In this document: one piece after another, positions 20,380 through 31,375 of the stretch
How positions within the stretch are numbered: the stretch's first letter is position 1
Layout of the letters: the number at the start of each line of letters is the position of its first letter
DNA from: Heterodera schachtii
Lineage: Eukaryota; Nematoda; Chromadorea; Rhabditida; Heteroderidae
Direction: 5' to 3'
NCBI GenBank assembly: GCA_023374025.1
Contig: SIJG01000014.1
Span: 2,209,240-2,273,239, forward strand
Length of the DNA: 64,000 bases
Notes under the pieces: model-generated
Told to the model about the DNA's origin: nothing
What the model saw: the letters and a program-made list of their open reading frames with translations, nothing else
Database searches by the model: none
Program-made: the position numbers and the translations under genes

Positions 20380-20545
20380 CAAGGCAGTTCGTACAATGGC
20401 GTTTCGTACAATTTCAAATGGGAATGGTCATAACTTTTTTGTTCTTCAGTTAATTTCTTCAAAATTGATATCATTCGAAAGCTCTACGTGTTTAGAAGCT
20501 ATCATTAAACAGAAGCTAAGCGATTAATCATCTCAGCAAAAAGAA
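20380..20545 (+). repeat. Dispersed repeat, GCAGTTCGTACAATGGCG family, copy 1
   Basis: It runs from GCAGTTCGTACAATGGCGTT through GAAATTGTACGA-complementary and AAAGCTCTACGTGTTTAGAA motifs to AAGCGATTAATCATCTCAGC. The same sequence occurs in reverse complement at 50357-50515 with only scattered differences. It is a transposable-element remnant of unknown class. Confidence 0.8.
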
Positions 20546-20700
20546 AGCGACCCGGATTAATCCTAAAAATAATTTACGCAAAATTAAAAAAATTTCGGGA
20601 CCAATGTTCTTACGTTGCCCAAGCGTAGAACTGTAACTGGTCCGCAAAAACCAATGGGTTTAATGATTGACTCGTGTCACAATTGAAAACAGCCGGTAGG

Positions 20701-21051
20701 GGACGATTCGGTGCCCGCCGTTTCGGTGCCAGCCCAAGTTTTGGACTATAAGTCTAACAATCTTGATGTCATTCGAAAGCTTAACATGTTTAGAAGCTAT
20801 TTCTAAGCTGTTGCTTCGCGATTAGACAATTACCAAAAAAGTTATAACATAAAATGCAAAAAAGTCAAAATTTTTGAGTTTTTTTCTTAATAACTTTTTT
20901 ACATGCTAAAAATTTTTTCTGTTTTTTGTAAGGCTAATAGAGCTTGTGAAGGGCTTTCGAATGATACCAAGATTGTTAGATTTGGTCAACAATGAAAAAG
21001 TTTTAGTCCAAAACTTGGGCTGGCACCGAAACGGCGGGCACCGAATCGTCC
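20701..21051. mobile_element. MITE with about 80-base terminal inverted repeats
   Basis: It begins GGACGATTCGGTGCCCGCCG and ends with the reverse complement, CGGCGGGCACCGAATCGTCC in register. The inverted arms continue inward for about 80 bases through CCAAGTTTTGGACTA and a CATTCGAAAG motif. The short core has no transposase frame. The CATTCGAAAG-type word recurs in the elements at 49722 and 61615, suggesting one superfamily. Confidence 0.8.
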
Positions 21052-21059
21052 TGCTGTTC

Positions 21060-21760
21060 CGAAACAGCACAACCATGCGCCATCATCAACTCGACATTTT
21101 ATCAATTTTGTTTTATTTTCATCGTCAATTTGCACCCATTTAATTTTAATGTAATTGTGGATGAGATGCCCGTGGATGAGTTGACGGTGGATGACCTGCC
21201 CTGACCCTCTCAAATTCTGATTTTGGAAAATATGAGAGCGACGACCTTATTTTGTTGTTTACCCCACTTTTATGCGGCGCGTTTTTTAAATTTCTGAGGA
21301 ACAGGAGGGTCCGGCAGTGCCGATAGGCACCGCCTGGGTAAATTTTGAAAATTGAATTCTGATATATTAACACATTTCACCAAATTGAATGTAATATTTT
21401 TGAAATTTTAATAAATTTTTCCAATACAATCTTAGAAACAAGCAAGCACATTTGGGAGCATTGTTTAAAATCCTCGAAATGCGCTTTATGCAAATGCAAC
21501 CCGTTGATTAATTTAATTTGTTCATTTGATTTAATACAATACTTAAATCTTTTTGTTTATTATTCCGTAAATATAAATCTGCACCTTACTCATCATAATC
21601 AATCATTTTCCCTGTTTTAATTAACTCTTTTAAAGGGAACGAATCTTTTTTAAATATACATGATTTGTAAAAATGGATCCATTCAAATACAGTATTTATT
21701 TTTCATAATGCTACAATATGTTTCGTTTCCACTTTTTCTCCTCTATCTTTTCTTCCTCCA
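21060..21760. other. Intergenic DNA with one GTGCCGATAGGCAC palindrome
   Basis: The only marked feature is a copy of the dispersed palindrome GTGCCGATAGGCAC near 21316-21330. The right part is presumably the 3' flank of the minus-strand Lys/Glu-rich gene. Confidence 0.4.
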
Positions 21761-21768
21761 TCTCCTCC

Positions 21769-24700
21769 CTATTTTTTGTCATTCTCCGTTTGGCCTCCGT
21801 AGTTTTCAAAACTTGCCGAATGATCAGTAATTGCTTCATTAACTCCAGCAGATTTTCCGGAAAATTCGGCTGAAATTTTTTCGGGTGCCCCAACGTATTC
21901 ATTGGATTTGTCAATCGGCGGACTTTGCAAATGTTCTTCGCTTTGTCCCTCTGCCATCTGAAATGAATTGTGTTTAACTTTCAATACCCAAGGACGGGGC
22001 TTCACACAAAAGGACAAAGTCTAATTTAAGCCTTATACGAATCGAACGGGGACGATCCCAGGGATCCCCTCAAAAAGGTAAATTTCTTTAAAAAGGCAAA
22101 AATCTCCAAAAAATTTGGCTGAGAATAATTTTTTTTCCATCGCATGCCTCTCAACTGCCGAAAACCATGACCCTAGGACCTTCTTGTGATCCGATCGAAT
22201 CAAAACCTTTTTGGCGCCCAACTGTTTTTCCCGGGGGTTGCCGACCCCACCCCACACTCTCTATGTTTTGTAGTTTAATTCTTATTTAAAATCCTTTAAA
22301 TTACAGTACGTTGTTCACTTCCGACCCAACTCTTTTCATTTTGAATCTGTTTTTCTGGGATTTCTTTGTGCTTTCGCCGCTTTGTTCTCCCATTTTCGCT
22401 TCATCAATTTGTGCCTTAAAATGTTCATTAAAAATCTATTTTAATAATATTAATTTTTTATTAAATTCACATTATTTTCCTCTTCAGCAGCAGAAGCACT
22501 GGACACGGCTTTCTTTATTTTGAATTTGTTTTTCGGAGAGATTCTTAAACTTTCGCCACTTTGCTTCTCAGTTTCATTCTCAATGTCTGCACCGTTGGTG
22601 AGCATCTTTAAAATACATAAAATTAAACCAATTAATTTTTTAAATTTTAATTACGTCGTCATTTCTAATGCTCTCCACAGAACCAACAACTTTTTTCATT
22701 GAGAATTTCTTTTTAGTGGCCTTTTCTGTTGCTTCTTCGCTTTGTTTTTCCATTTTCTCATCCATCATTTCATCATTTTGGTGGCTCTTAAAAGTTTTAT
22801 TTAAAAATGTGATAATCCTGCCTCCACTCAGCCGTTTGGCTTCAATTTTTATCGAAAATAAAGTTAGCAAAATAATTTTTATTTAAATTACCTCATTTTT
22901 CTCTTCCGCAGAAATGCTTGAAATGGCTTTCTTCAGTTTGAATTTGTTTTTTGAGGCTTTTCCTTCTTCTTCTGCTTCATCCTTAAAATGGATTTCGTTG
23001 CTCTGTTCTCCGTTTTGTTGTTGCGCTTCTTTTTCTGCGTTTTTTCCATTTTCATTTTCTTCCTTTGCGATGATTTCTATTTTGGAAAATTTTAAAATTA
23101 ATAAATTCCATTGAAATTATAATTAAATGCAAATTTTTTCAAAAATAAGAATTCAAAATAACTTTTTTAAATTAATTTTTTAAGTATTTATTAAAAAACA
23201 AATTATTCACCGTTTCCTTTCACTGGCTTTCTGCTCAACTTAATTTTCACTGGCTTTTCCCCGCCCGGCGTGTGAATAACGATGGATTCGGCATCGGGCT
23301 CCAATTCAATGTGATGGAATTCTTCCGATTTTAAATGTTCATAATTCTTTTCATCTATTCCTTCCCTTATATTCTCATAGTGATCTTTTTCCTCCTTTTC
23401 ATTGCTGTTTTTTGATTGGTGTCCTAAAAGAATTGCCAAATTTAAAATTAAAATTCCTTGGCTCTGCTGGTAAAAAAATGGATGTCATTCAGAGGCAGGC
23501 AAAAGTGCCGATTTGTCAATTTTTTTTACTCGATTTAATTAATAATTTATTTATTATTGTGAATATTTCCATAAATATTTACCCTCTCCGCTCGCGTTTG
23601 GCATTGCAAATCTGCTCTTTCGCGTGCTTTCCATTGCTTCTTCTTCGCTCTGCTGCCGCTGCTCTTCCCCGTGTTCAGTGCTAATCCCCGTCAAAAGTCG
23701 TGATGGACTATATAAGCTTATGTTCGAGTTTTGCCGACTTTCTCCATTTTGTTGTAGACGACGGTTTCTTCGGTTTTCCGTTTTCTCCATTGACCAACTC
23801 CCAACCTTTGACTGATCATTCGCTTCATCCGCCGTGGATTTATCGTCGCGAGAAAGGCCAATGTTTTGCAAATTTTCATCCGATTCGGTGCTTTTTGCGC
23901 GTTCATTGTCCTTTATACGCCTATTTCGGTGAACAACCAGTGAATCTTTCCGCTCATTTTCGTGCTCAACAGCGGAGATATTTCTCGAACTCATCGGAAT
24001 CGACGCGTCTCGGGAAATAAGCGAAGGATTTCGAATTGTTTCGGTGCTCAAAGCTTTTCGAGGATTTTCTTCTTCGGAATCAAATCGGACGTCAAACGAT
24101 TTGTCAATAGCAGCAACAGCATTTCTTTTTTGCTCCTCTGCTGGTGATTTTGATTTATTCTGCCGTTCATTTTCAGTCGTCACTTTGTTTTTGAATGGCG
24201 ATTTTTTGACTTGTCTTTTGGAATAGGCGTCAGTTTCTTAATTGAAATGTTCAATTATTAAATCCATACATTTTAAAAACGGATGTTTTATTGAGGAAAA
24301 ATCGAGTGAAATTGTTAAGATAATTGTCCAAAAAATTGTTAATTTAAAATTTTTAAATTTTTTATTGAAAATGCCAAAAATGGGGTAATTAATCTTAATT
24401 AACATTATTTTTGGACTATAAATGGTTTACCATTTCGTTCACTGCTTGATAAGTGTTCCTTTTCATCGCTTATTAAATCTTCCATTTTTATCAGAACACT
24501 ACGGTCAGAAACTTCAATTCTTCTTGGCGATTTTCTCGGACTTTTCACTTTAATTAATGATAAATTAAAAATAATACAATTTAATTAAAATCGAAATTAA
24601 AGGACACTTTACCCTTTGTGTCACTTTCTTTTCCGGTTTTCTTATTTTCGGGCGACATTTTGTCTTTGCCATTTGTCCCCCGACTTTTTTCTCCCCGTGT

Positions 24701-25254
24701 TATCATTATGCTCGTGTCGGAAACCTCCTCAATTTTTCGCGGTGATTTCTTCGTTACCTTTTCGATGTCATCTAAATTTTAAATTTTAATTGCCATTTAT
24801 TTCCTCTTTTTCATAAAAATAATTTTAAATAAATTTGATTGATTTCGGTCTGTCGACTTTCTCACCTTCCCAACTCTCTTCCGACTGCTTCTTCCCTTTC
24901 CTCACATTTCTGTTTTGGGCACTCTTTTTATGTTCGTCGTTTTTGGCATTTTCTCTTTTGGCATTTTCGCTTTTTCGTGGTGATTCTTTCTTCGTTTGTT
25001 CTTTGGTTGTTTGACTATGCACTGAATAAAAAATATTTTTTTTAAATAAATAAAATAATAATTATTATTATTAAACAAACCATCGTTTTCTCTGCGATTA
25101 TTTCTCCTATTTTCTCCTGCTGCTGGTGATTTGCTTTCTTCTGCGTTCGCTTTCCGTGTTCTTTTTGTGGGTCGAATTTCTTTTTCTTCCCCATGCTTTT
25201 CCTCTTCCATTTTGTGCTTGTCAGAATGTTTCCGTTTTTTCGATTTTGAATGAT
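21769..25254 (-). CDS. Lys/Glu-rich low-complexity protein with a duplicated exon
   Basis: Eleven exons on the minus strand keep phase: about 25254-25081, 25021-24866, 24771-24613, 24547-24431, 24236-23583, 23423-23211, 23076-22892, 22786-22655, 22605-22471, 22414-22310 and 21957-21769. The product is very basic and acidic (KSKKRKHSDKHK, RPTKRTRK, KSPRKSPRRIEVSD) with several monopartite-NLS-like clusters and no recognised domain. Four consecutive exons each end in a version of KNKFKLKKAISSISAEE, so an exon was duplicated in tandem. A possible start is the ATG at 25210. The first exon begins in phase 1, and the chorismate mutase gene ends only 222 bases upstream with a usable phase-1 donor, so these may be its 3' exons. 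Confidence 0.65.
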
Positions 25255-25476
25255 CTAAAAATCAAAATATAATAAAAAGAAAGAACATTTAATTATGCTG
25301 AAAATAAATGACTTAACTAAACGAATGAATGATGAATCAAAGAATTTTTTTTAATTAAATAATTGATTTTTATTTTTGGCCCTTTTTCGAGAAAAATTTT
25401 TCATTCCCTCAGTTGAGGAATTTTTCCTAAATGGCGATAATTTAGACCAAAAATGAAAAAATTGATTGAATTTATA

Positions 25477-27731
25477 TTATCTAATATCTGTTATAATCAA
25501 AAAACAAATCCCGCCTTCTGCGTTGCTTTGTCCCTCATGTGTCGATATTTTTTCACAAATTGCTTTGACCGCTTTTTCCATGGCTTCCTTTCCGTTCGGC
25601 TCCAATTCGCTGGCTCTCAAATGCTCCATCGATTCCAACACGTCTTCCACATGTTCAACACAGTTTTGGTCGTTGTGCATTTGGTGGCCCGCATCGACCA
25701 ATGGAATCAGTGCCAAAATCAAAGCATTTGTTGCGTAAGAAAATTTAGGTTGAATTTCTTTCTCAAAATCCGGCACATATTTTGACTCGAAAGAGTGATC
25801 CGAATTCCACCGGTCGATATATCCTCGCTGAAAAGTTTGAAAGCTTTGAACTCATTAAGCAAATTTGATACAAAACCAACTAAAAAGTGCAAATTTTGTT
25901 TAACTTTTCAGTTGAAGTGAAATTTTTCATTTTCTCTAAAAAAAAAACCACCAATTTTCTCCCCTAGAAATATCTGCTTACGGTTGGGTCACCCACTAAA
26001 ATGTTAGCAAAATGCCCCTTTTTAAACAATATATCCGTTCCATCTGTGGCCATTGTTTATTTCTGTTACGACTTGGCGGGGGACGTTTCTCGAGATTCCC
26101 TTTTGCCATGCATTTGTGCACCTGAATCATTTTGTTGGCCTCCATCTGTGCCAGGAGGAAGTTCACAGCAAATTCCGCGTCGATTCCGGCCGCGTTGGCC
26201 TGGTTGCCCACGTGTTTCAGCACGGTCGCCTCCCTTTCCGGGTCGTCCACCGGAATTTGGTGCGCAAAACGATACAGGGCCAACTCATGTGCGACCATTA
26301 ACCGGTTGTTGATCATTTGGATGGCATGATGAAGTGAATTTTCTAAAAAAACAATATGCAAATGCAATTGCATTTTTAGTTTGCTATGGTCACACTACGA
26401 CCTCGAATTTCTAAAGGCTCCGAAATGCGGGACCACCCCTGGAACGAATCGGCAGACTTGGTACGAATTGGCTAATTTGTTATTACGATTCGCCCTTCTT
26501 CCGTTGCTTGGCTATCATTTTTTTTTAATAAATGTACTGTTAATTTATCAATCCGAAATGGTGGGATGAATGGCCTAGCTTGGATACAGTAAGTTGCTAC
26601 CGTAACCAATCATATTTCAGAATTAATTTTTTGTTAATTTAAAATTACAAATATTTATTGTCAAATAAATTTGCCTACCAGTGCTAACCGTGCAGCACAT
26701 TACGTTCTTTGCGGTTACAAATGCCCCAACATGTTCTCCGTTCGCATGCACTGCTGCTGCTGTCGCTGGGTTGTGCGTGTGCGTTTCGACTCCTCCATTT
26801 GGCGCTTCCACAAGCGTGTGCAGATTTGTGTTGATGAACTTCTTCAGGTGCAAGCAGTCCTTGATGCGCATCGGAAGTTCATTCGAATGGCACTGACCAG
26901 TTTTGGAACTGACTGAAAAAAAAATAAATTTAATAAATACCTAAGCCGGAATTCCGGCATAAAATATGCGCGGGATTTGGACTTCCGGTGCCAAATTTTT
27001 AGCAAATCGGATTTCCGATGCCGAAATAATTAATCAATGGGTCGGAAGTCCGGAAACAAAACAACGGATATGAAAATTACAATTAAAATATTTTCGACTC
27101 AATTAATATTTTAGTATAATTTCAGTAATTATCAAATTGCTGATTTAACAGTATTTCTTACTTTCAAAGCACTGACTGAAGAAATGGCGGCCCAATTGTT
27201 CGCAACTCTGCAGACTCACTTCTTTATGCTCTTCATTGGCACGCTGTTTACTTGCTTCATTACCGTCTAAAAATGGCAAAAGACTGCGGTATGAACGTGG
27301 GTTCGATTCCCATCCGACGCCTCTAACATTTGCTCATTTTTCTTATTAAATTATTATAAAATGAGCAGAAATATTTTAATTACTTGTCGAGTTTTCAATG
27401 TGTCGCTTCGTTTTTACGCTTTGGCCCAACTCATTGGCCCCATGTTTCCCTTTCCCATGCTTGTTGTCATTTCCATGCATTTTTCATGATGAGAAACGAC
27501 GGCGCCATGGGCTTTATCATTTCCCCGCTGTTGTTTTTCACCATGGCTTTTGGCGTTCTTTTGATGGTGTTGTTCATCATTGTGCTGTCTGGCATTTCGC
27601 TGGTGGTTTCGGTGTGTTCGATCATCCCGACTTTTGGGCGAATGTCGTCCAACCGCGGAACAAAATGCAAAATAATTGGCGAGGAAAATTAGGAAACCAA
27701 ATTGGAGTATTACAGACACCGTAATAGGCAT
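25477..27731 (-). CDS. Secreted AroQ-type chorismate mutase
   Basis: Chorismate mutase converts chorismate to prephenate; plant-parasitic nematodes secrete AroQ-type forms into host tissue. Five exons (27731-27384 with a probable 41-base internal intron, 27266-27162, 26912-26679, 26342-26122 and 25827-25477) give about 405 residues. The N terminus is a signal peptide (SVILQFGFLIFLANYFAFCS), followed by a His/Lys/Asn-rich linker. The catalytic region reads INNRLMVAHELALYRFAHQI, PVDDPEREATVLKHV and AEFAVNFLLAQMEANKMIQ, which is the secreted AroQ pattern with conserved Arg, Lys/Gln and Glu positions. GYIDRWN and an all-helical C-terminal half follow. A Cys-containing block of about 78 residues (exon 3) between linker and enzyme is not recognised. 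Start 27731 follows a CACAG acceptor suited to trans-splicing; 27755 is the alternative. Confidence 0.85.
26940..27062. repeat. Palindromic repeat in an intron of the chorismate mutase gene
   Basis: The intron between 26912 and 27162 carries CCGGAATTCCGG, ACTTCCGGTGCC, ATCGGATTTCCGAT and GGTCGGAAGTCCGG. Related text occurs at 30800-30895 (GGCACCGGATTCCGATTTCC). It is a short dispersed foldback family. Confidence 0.55.
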
Positions 27732-27759
27732 GGATGGAATTCTGTGAGTGTACAAATAA

Positions 27760-28598
27760 GTGTAAAATTAAAATAAATAAAATAATATTTAATTAATTTA
27801 TTTTCTTATAAATAAATGCATCAATAATGTCACAATATTATATTTTTTTAAATAAATATTGGCTAAGAGAGATAAATATTCATATGTTTTTCAAATGCCA
27901 CGCAAAAAATGGGTTGGCTGTGACCGGCAACGTAAGCCAGCCTAATTCATATTTGATGGCATTGATTAAATAATTAGATGAGCAGAAAATTCTTTTAAAA
28001 TTTAAAAGTTACATAAAACTATATCAAAAATATGATGTAATGAATAAATAAATAAATAAAGAACGGAAGTTGTAAATAGCGTAGTTCCGTGCCGGGACCC
28101 CTCCTCCCCCTCCCCCCCCCTTTTGCCAATTTTCAAACAATTATTTGAAAATTTGCCCTAATCATTTATCTTTTCATGATGGGAAAAAAGGAAGGCATTA
28201 ATTTTTTCGTCCAATTGTATGAACTTTTTTTTGTATTTTTTAATTAGAAAGTTTTGGAATTTTAGCATTACATAACATTTATTTGATAAGACTTTGAAAA
28301 TGTTTTTTTTAAAGAAAAGTCCACAAATCTTGAAACTATTTTCCTTGATCTATCTATATCAATGTTTAGAGTTCAAAATTTAAGCATTTTTGCAGTTTTT
28401 TTGGCATTTTAAAGGGAATCCTGGGAAACTTTGGAACTTTTTTTGCAAAATTTAGATTTTTTTTATTGTAATTTGATATTGTTTTTTCAAGTGAAAATAT
28501 TATTATTTAAATATTAAAGATTGTCTAATTAAATGATTGAATGTATAGTTTTTATTTAATTGAAAAGATAAAATTTAAAAAATTAATAAAATTGAATT
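27760..28598. other. AT-rich intergenic DNA
   Basis: Upstream flank of the chorismate mutase gene. A C run near 28108-28120 is the only marked feature, and no exon is supported. Confidence 0.45.
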
Positions 28599-28599
28599 T

Positions 28600-28842
28600 T
28601 TGGAATTATTGTTCAAAAAAAAAAAAACAAGATTTCGGCATGTTCAGCCCTTAAATTCGTTGACTGGTCAAAATCTCTTTTGCAGCACTGAAAAGTTGCT
28701 CGCTTCCGACCGTTGTTGCCGGGGCAGAAAGTGTGGCAAAACTCGGAAATCCTTCTTCGTTCACTTTCCACCAATTCAATGGGTCCAATTTCTGCTGCCC
28801 GACAAAATCGACCGAGCAAATATCTTTCGATTTCTTCGTCAT
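28600..28842 (-). pseudogene. hAT-family transposase C-terminal (dimerisation) relic
   Basis: The minus strand reads KLDPLNWWKVNEEGFPSF, then APATTVGSEQLFSAAKEI and LTSQR. This is the hAT dimerisation-domain pattern (DPLxWW...FP...PATS..SERLFS.A..I.T..R). After LTSQR the frame stops, and the expected continuation appears one frame over as NLRAEHAEILFF, so there is a frameshift. The rest of a transposase is not visible upstream. It is a decayed DNA transposon fragment about 0.9 kb from the chorismate mutase gene. Confidence 0.8.
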
Positions 28843-29014
28843 ATGTGTGTTTTTATTTGCACTTGAAATTTTTTTATGTGAAATAAAAAGAAACTTTAAA
28901 AATCATCAAAAGTTTTGCTGCCAAAATTTTTTTTCAGAATTTTTCTATTTTCAATTAACTGACAATCGCATCGCTTTTCAACTTTTTTTTTTTCGCGGCG
29001 TGTTCTTTTCAAAA

Positions 29015-29080
29015 AACTTTTAGGGGAAGGAAAGAGTCCAGGGGCGCCGGTAGGCGCCGCCGTGGAAATTTTCGGAAATT
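29015..29080. repeat. Copy of the GGCGCCGGTAGGCGCCGCC dispersed palindrome
   Basis: It reads GTCCAGGGGCGCCGGTAGG followed by CGCCGCCGTGGAAATTTTCG. Related copies with the same layout (GTGCCGATAGGCACCGCC then GGAAATTTT) are near 10458, 21310, 34120, 58280, 58480 and 58620. Confidence 0.65.
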
Positions 29081-29172
29081 TAATTGAGATTAGTGAACAG
29101 ATTTTGTCCTGAAAATGACTTTGGTATTCAATATATATGAACGAGCTGGGGAAGCCTTTGAGGGAAAAACTT

Positions 29173-29241
29173 TGGGGCGGGCCGGCTTTGAACCGGCGTC
29201 TCTGGCTTTCCGGACAGTGTTCTACCAGCTGAACTGCCCCC
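29173..29241 (-). tRNA. tRNA-like sequence, probable pseudogene or SINE head
   Basis: On the minus strand, GTTCAGCTGGTAGAAC forms a D arm and GCCGGTTCAAAGCCGGC a perfect T arm. A 3' CCGCCCCA end pairs partly with a 5' GGGG. The spacing is wrong for a working tRNA: bases 8-9 are missing, the anticodon loop is short with a stem mismatch, and the variable loop is only about four bases. The anticodon region would read around GGA, but a serine tRNA needs a long variable arm. The A and B boxes are intact, which fits a tRNA-derived repeat. Confidence 0.5.
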
Positions 29242-29882
29242 TCTCCAGCTCCACACTTTGCTTGATCTATAGGATCAATTGTCGCCACAATGATCCATTA
29301 ATCTTCCTCTCGGGGAAGCTTCTTCTTCTCTATCTCAGTATCTTTGCCTTTGCGGCAGTTTCATTATAACTAGATTGAAGTAAATTCGGCGCTTTTAAAA
29401 TTTACCCAATTTATTAATTTTTTTTAAAATTAGTGAAGATAATGAAGAAGAAAGCGCGGGTCGGAGGTTGACTAATTATTGGGCGAATTTCTCCAAACAG
29501 CGAACAGCAGCAGAGAAGGAGAAAGCATTAACGAAAGGCTTATCCTTTGTCTACATTTGGCTTAACCTTTGATTCGCCTCCTAACTATCGAAACGCAATT
29601 TTTATTCTTTTCTCTGTTTTTTAAGATGGAAAGAATTTCATTAAAATTTTTGTTTTTACGTTTTCATTTTTACATATTTAAGAAAGACGAAATTATTTTT
29701 CCGCCGGGGTTACCCTAATATCATAGGTGTACCCACACTTGCGGCGCCCTACAAAACTCATTTGCACCGTTCATTCAAACTTTAAAATAGTCCAAAATTT
29801 TTTTTTTACATAAATTAATGTGGCTTATTAAATCTTCTTTATTTTTGTTTTCCTTGGCATCAAATTTGCCTTTGCTGATGAT

Positions 29883-30516
29883 TAGGGATCATTTTTTATG
29901 TAAATACATGTTTTTTTCCTGGATTCTCCATGCTCTAATTAGTAGGAAAAACACTTTCTTTTTTGTGTTTGCGAACAAAAGTTGGGACTTTTATTTACAT
30001 ATTTTTACATATTTTCGGATTTTTCTACATATTACATATGTACATATTTTTATACATATTTTGGACTTTTTCACATTTTTTTGTACATATTTTGCATTTT
30101 TTGAGAATTTTTAGGGAATTTTTTTATGAAATACCCCCAAAAGTATCCAAAATTTCGCAATTTTTTCAAAAATTTTGAGAATTTATAGAAATTTTTTGCG
30201 AAAAGTAAAAATTATTTTTTTGACAATGTGCCCCAAAAAATAGTTTTTTTCAAAAATGGGATATAAATAAATTAATTTTTAAATTATTAAAAGATAATTC
30301 TAAGCCTATTTAGGTCATTTTTATGGCAATTTGTGCCTATTTCAACCTTTAGAATGAATTTTTTTTTTCCAAAAAACAGCATTTAAAAAATTTTATTTAC
30401 ATATTTTAGTACATATTTCTGGATTTTTGTACATATTTCATACATATTTCAGTGTTTTTTATACATATTTTATTTACATATTTCGCGATTTTTCTTACAT
30501 AAATAAATGATCCCTA
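29883..30516. mobile_element. MITE-like element, TACATATTT-rich, copy A
   Basis: The ends are inverted repeats: TAGGGATCATTTTTTATGTAA at the left and TTACATAAATAAATGATCCCTA at the right. The inside is dominated by TTTACATATTTT-type repeats. It shares its inner left part (GTAGGAAAAACACTTTCTT, AAAGTTGGGACTTTTA) with the right end of the element at 30936-32476 in inverse orientation. No transposase frame. Confidence 0.75.
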
Positions 30517-30519
30517 CTG

Positions 30520-30935
30520 ATGATGCATGCATTGACAAAAACAAAAAAAATTAGGTGTCTATCGTTGTGATTAGTTTTTCTGCATTTATTTTAATTGCTT
30601 TTTTGTTGTTGAATAGTAGTTTTAGTAAAATTCGTTAAAAATTGACAAAAATATTTTAAAATATTTTTTTGACTGAGCGGCGAAAATGTCCATTTTTGCT
30701 TGGCGGCGCAAGTGTCGGGGCGCAAAAGCCGCAACACGATATCATATTGGTATGAAATTTAGGACTTTGAGCAGGAAATAGACTTAAACCCCAGCAGTAA
30801 CTGACCAGGGATGGCACCGGATTCCGATTTCCGTAAAAAATTTGGAAGTCGGAATTCTGGAATTTTTGGTAAAAAGTCGGAATTTTCGGGAACTTTTTTT
30901 TTTTTTTATTCTTTTTGCCAATTCAAAATGATTAC
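30520..30935. other. Repeat-rich spacer
   Basis: Contains a GGCGCAAGTGTCGGGGCG unit near 30703-30722, of a family also seen at 50750-50810 and 60580-60620. A TTCCGATTTCC/GGAAGTCGGAATT palindrome lies at 30800-30895. No exon. Confidence 0.45.
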
Positions 30936-31228
30936 TAGGGCTGGGAATTTTATGTAAGAAAAATCGCGAAATATGTAAATAAAACATGTATAAAAAATTC
31001 TAAAATATGTATGAAATATGTACAAAAACCCCAAAATATGTACTAAAATATGTAAATAAAATTTTTTAAATGGTTATTTTTTGGATAAAAATTCTTCGTA
31101 AAAAGTGAAATAGAGGCATAAAATGCCATAAGAATGACCAAAATAGGCTTAAAATCACATTTAATATTTCAAAAATTAATTTTTGATATATCATTTTTTG
31201 AAAAAAAATCGATTTTTTAGGGGTTGTG

Positions 31229-31375
31229 CCACATTTGCGCCTCCACATTTGCGCCTCCACATTTGCGCCTACTATATTTGCGCCTCCACATTTGCGCCTA
31301 CTATATTTGCGCCTCCACATTTGCGCCTCCACATTTGCGCCTCCACATTTGCGCCTCCACATTTGCGCCTCCATA
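31229..31375 (+). repeat. Minisatellite, 15-base ACATTTGCGCCTCC unit
   Basis: About ten copies of CACATTTGCGCCTCC, two of them the variant TACTATATTTGCGCC. They form the left terminus of the foldback, with inverted copies near 32105-32179. Isolated copies of the core word GCGCAAATG also occur near 54840, 55100 and 60580. Confidence 0.9.

Noticed and set aside
29115..29369. 84-codon plus frame with AGFEPAS
   Set aside because: It is the antisense translation of a tRNA-like sequence, a known source of spurious proteins.
31229..31375. CRISPR-like regular repeats
   Set aside because: The units are directly adjacent with no spacers, and mirrored copies show that they are foldback termini in a eukaryotic genome.
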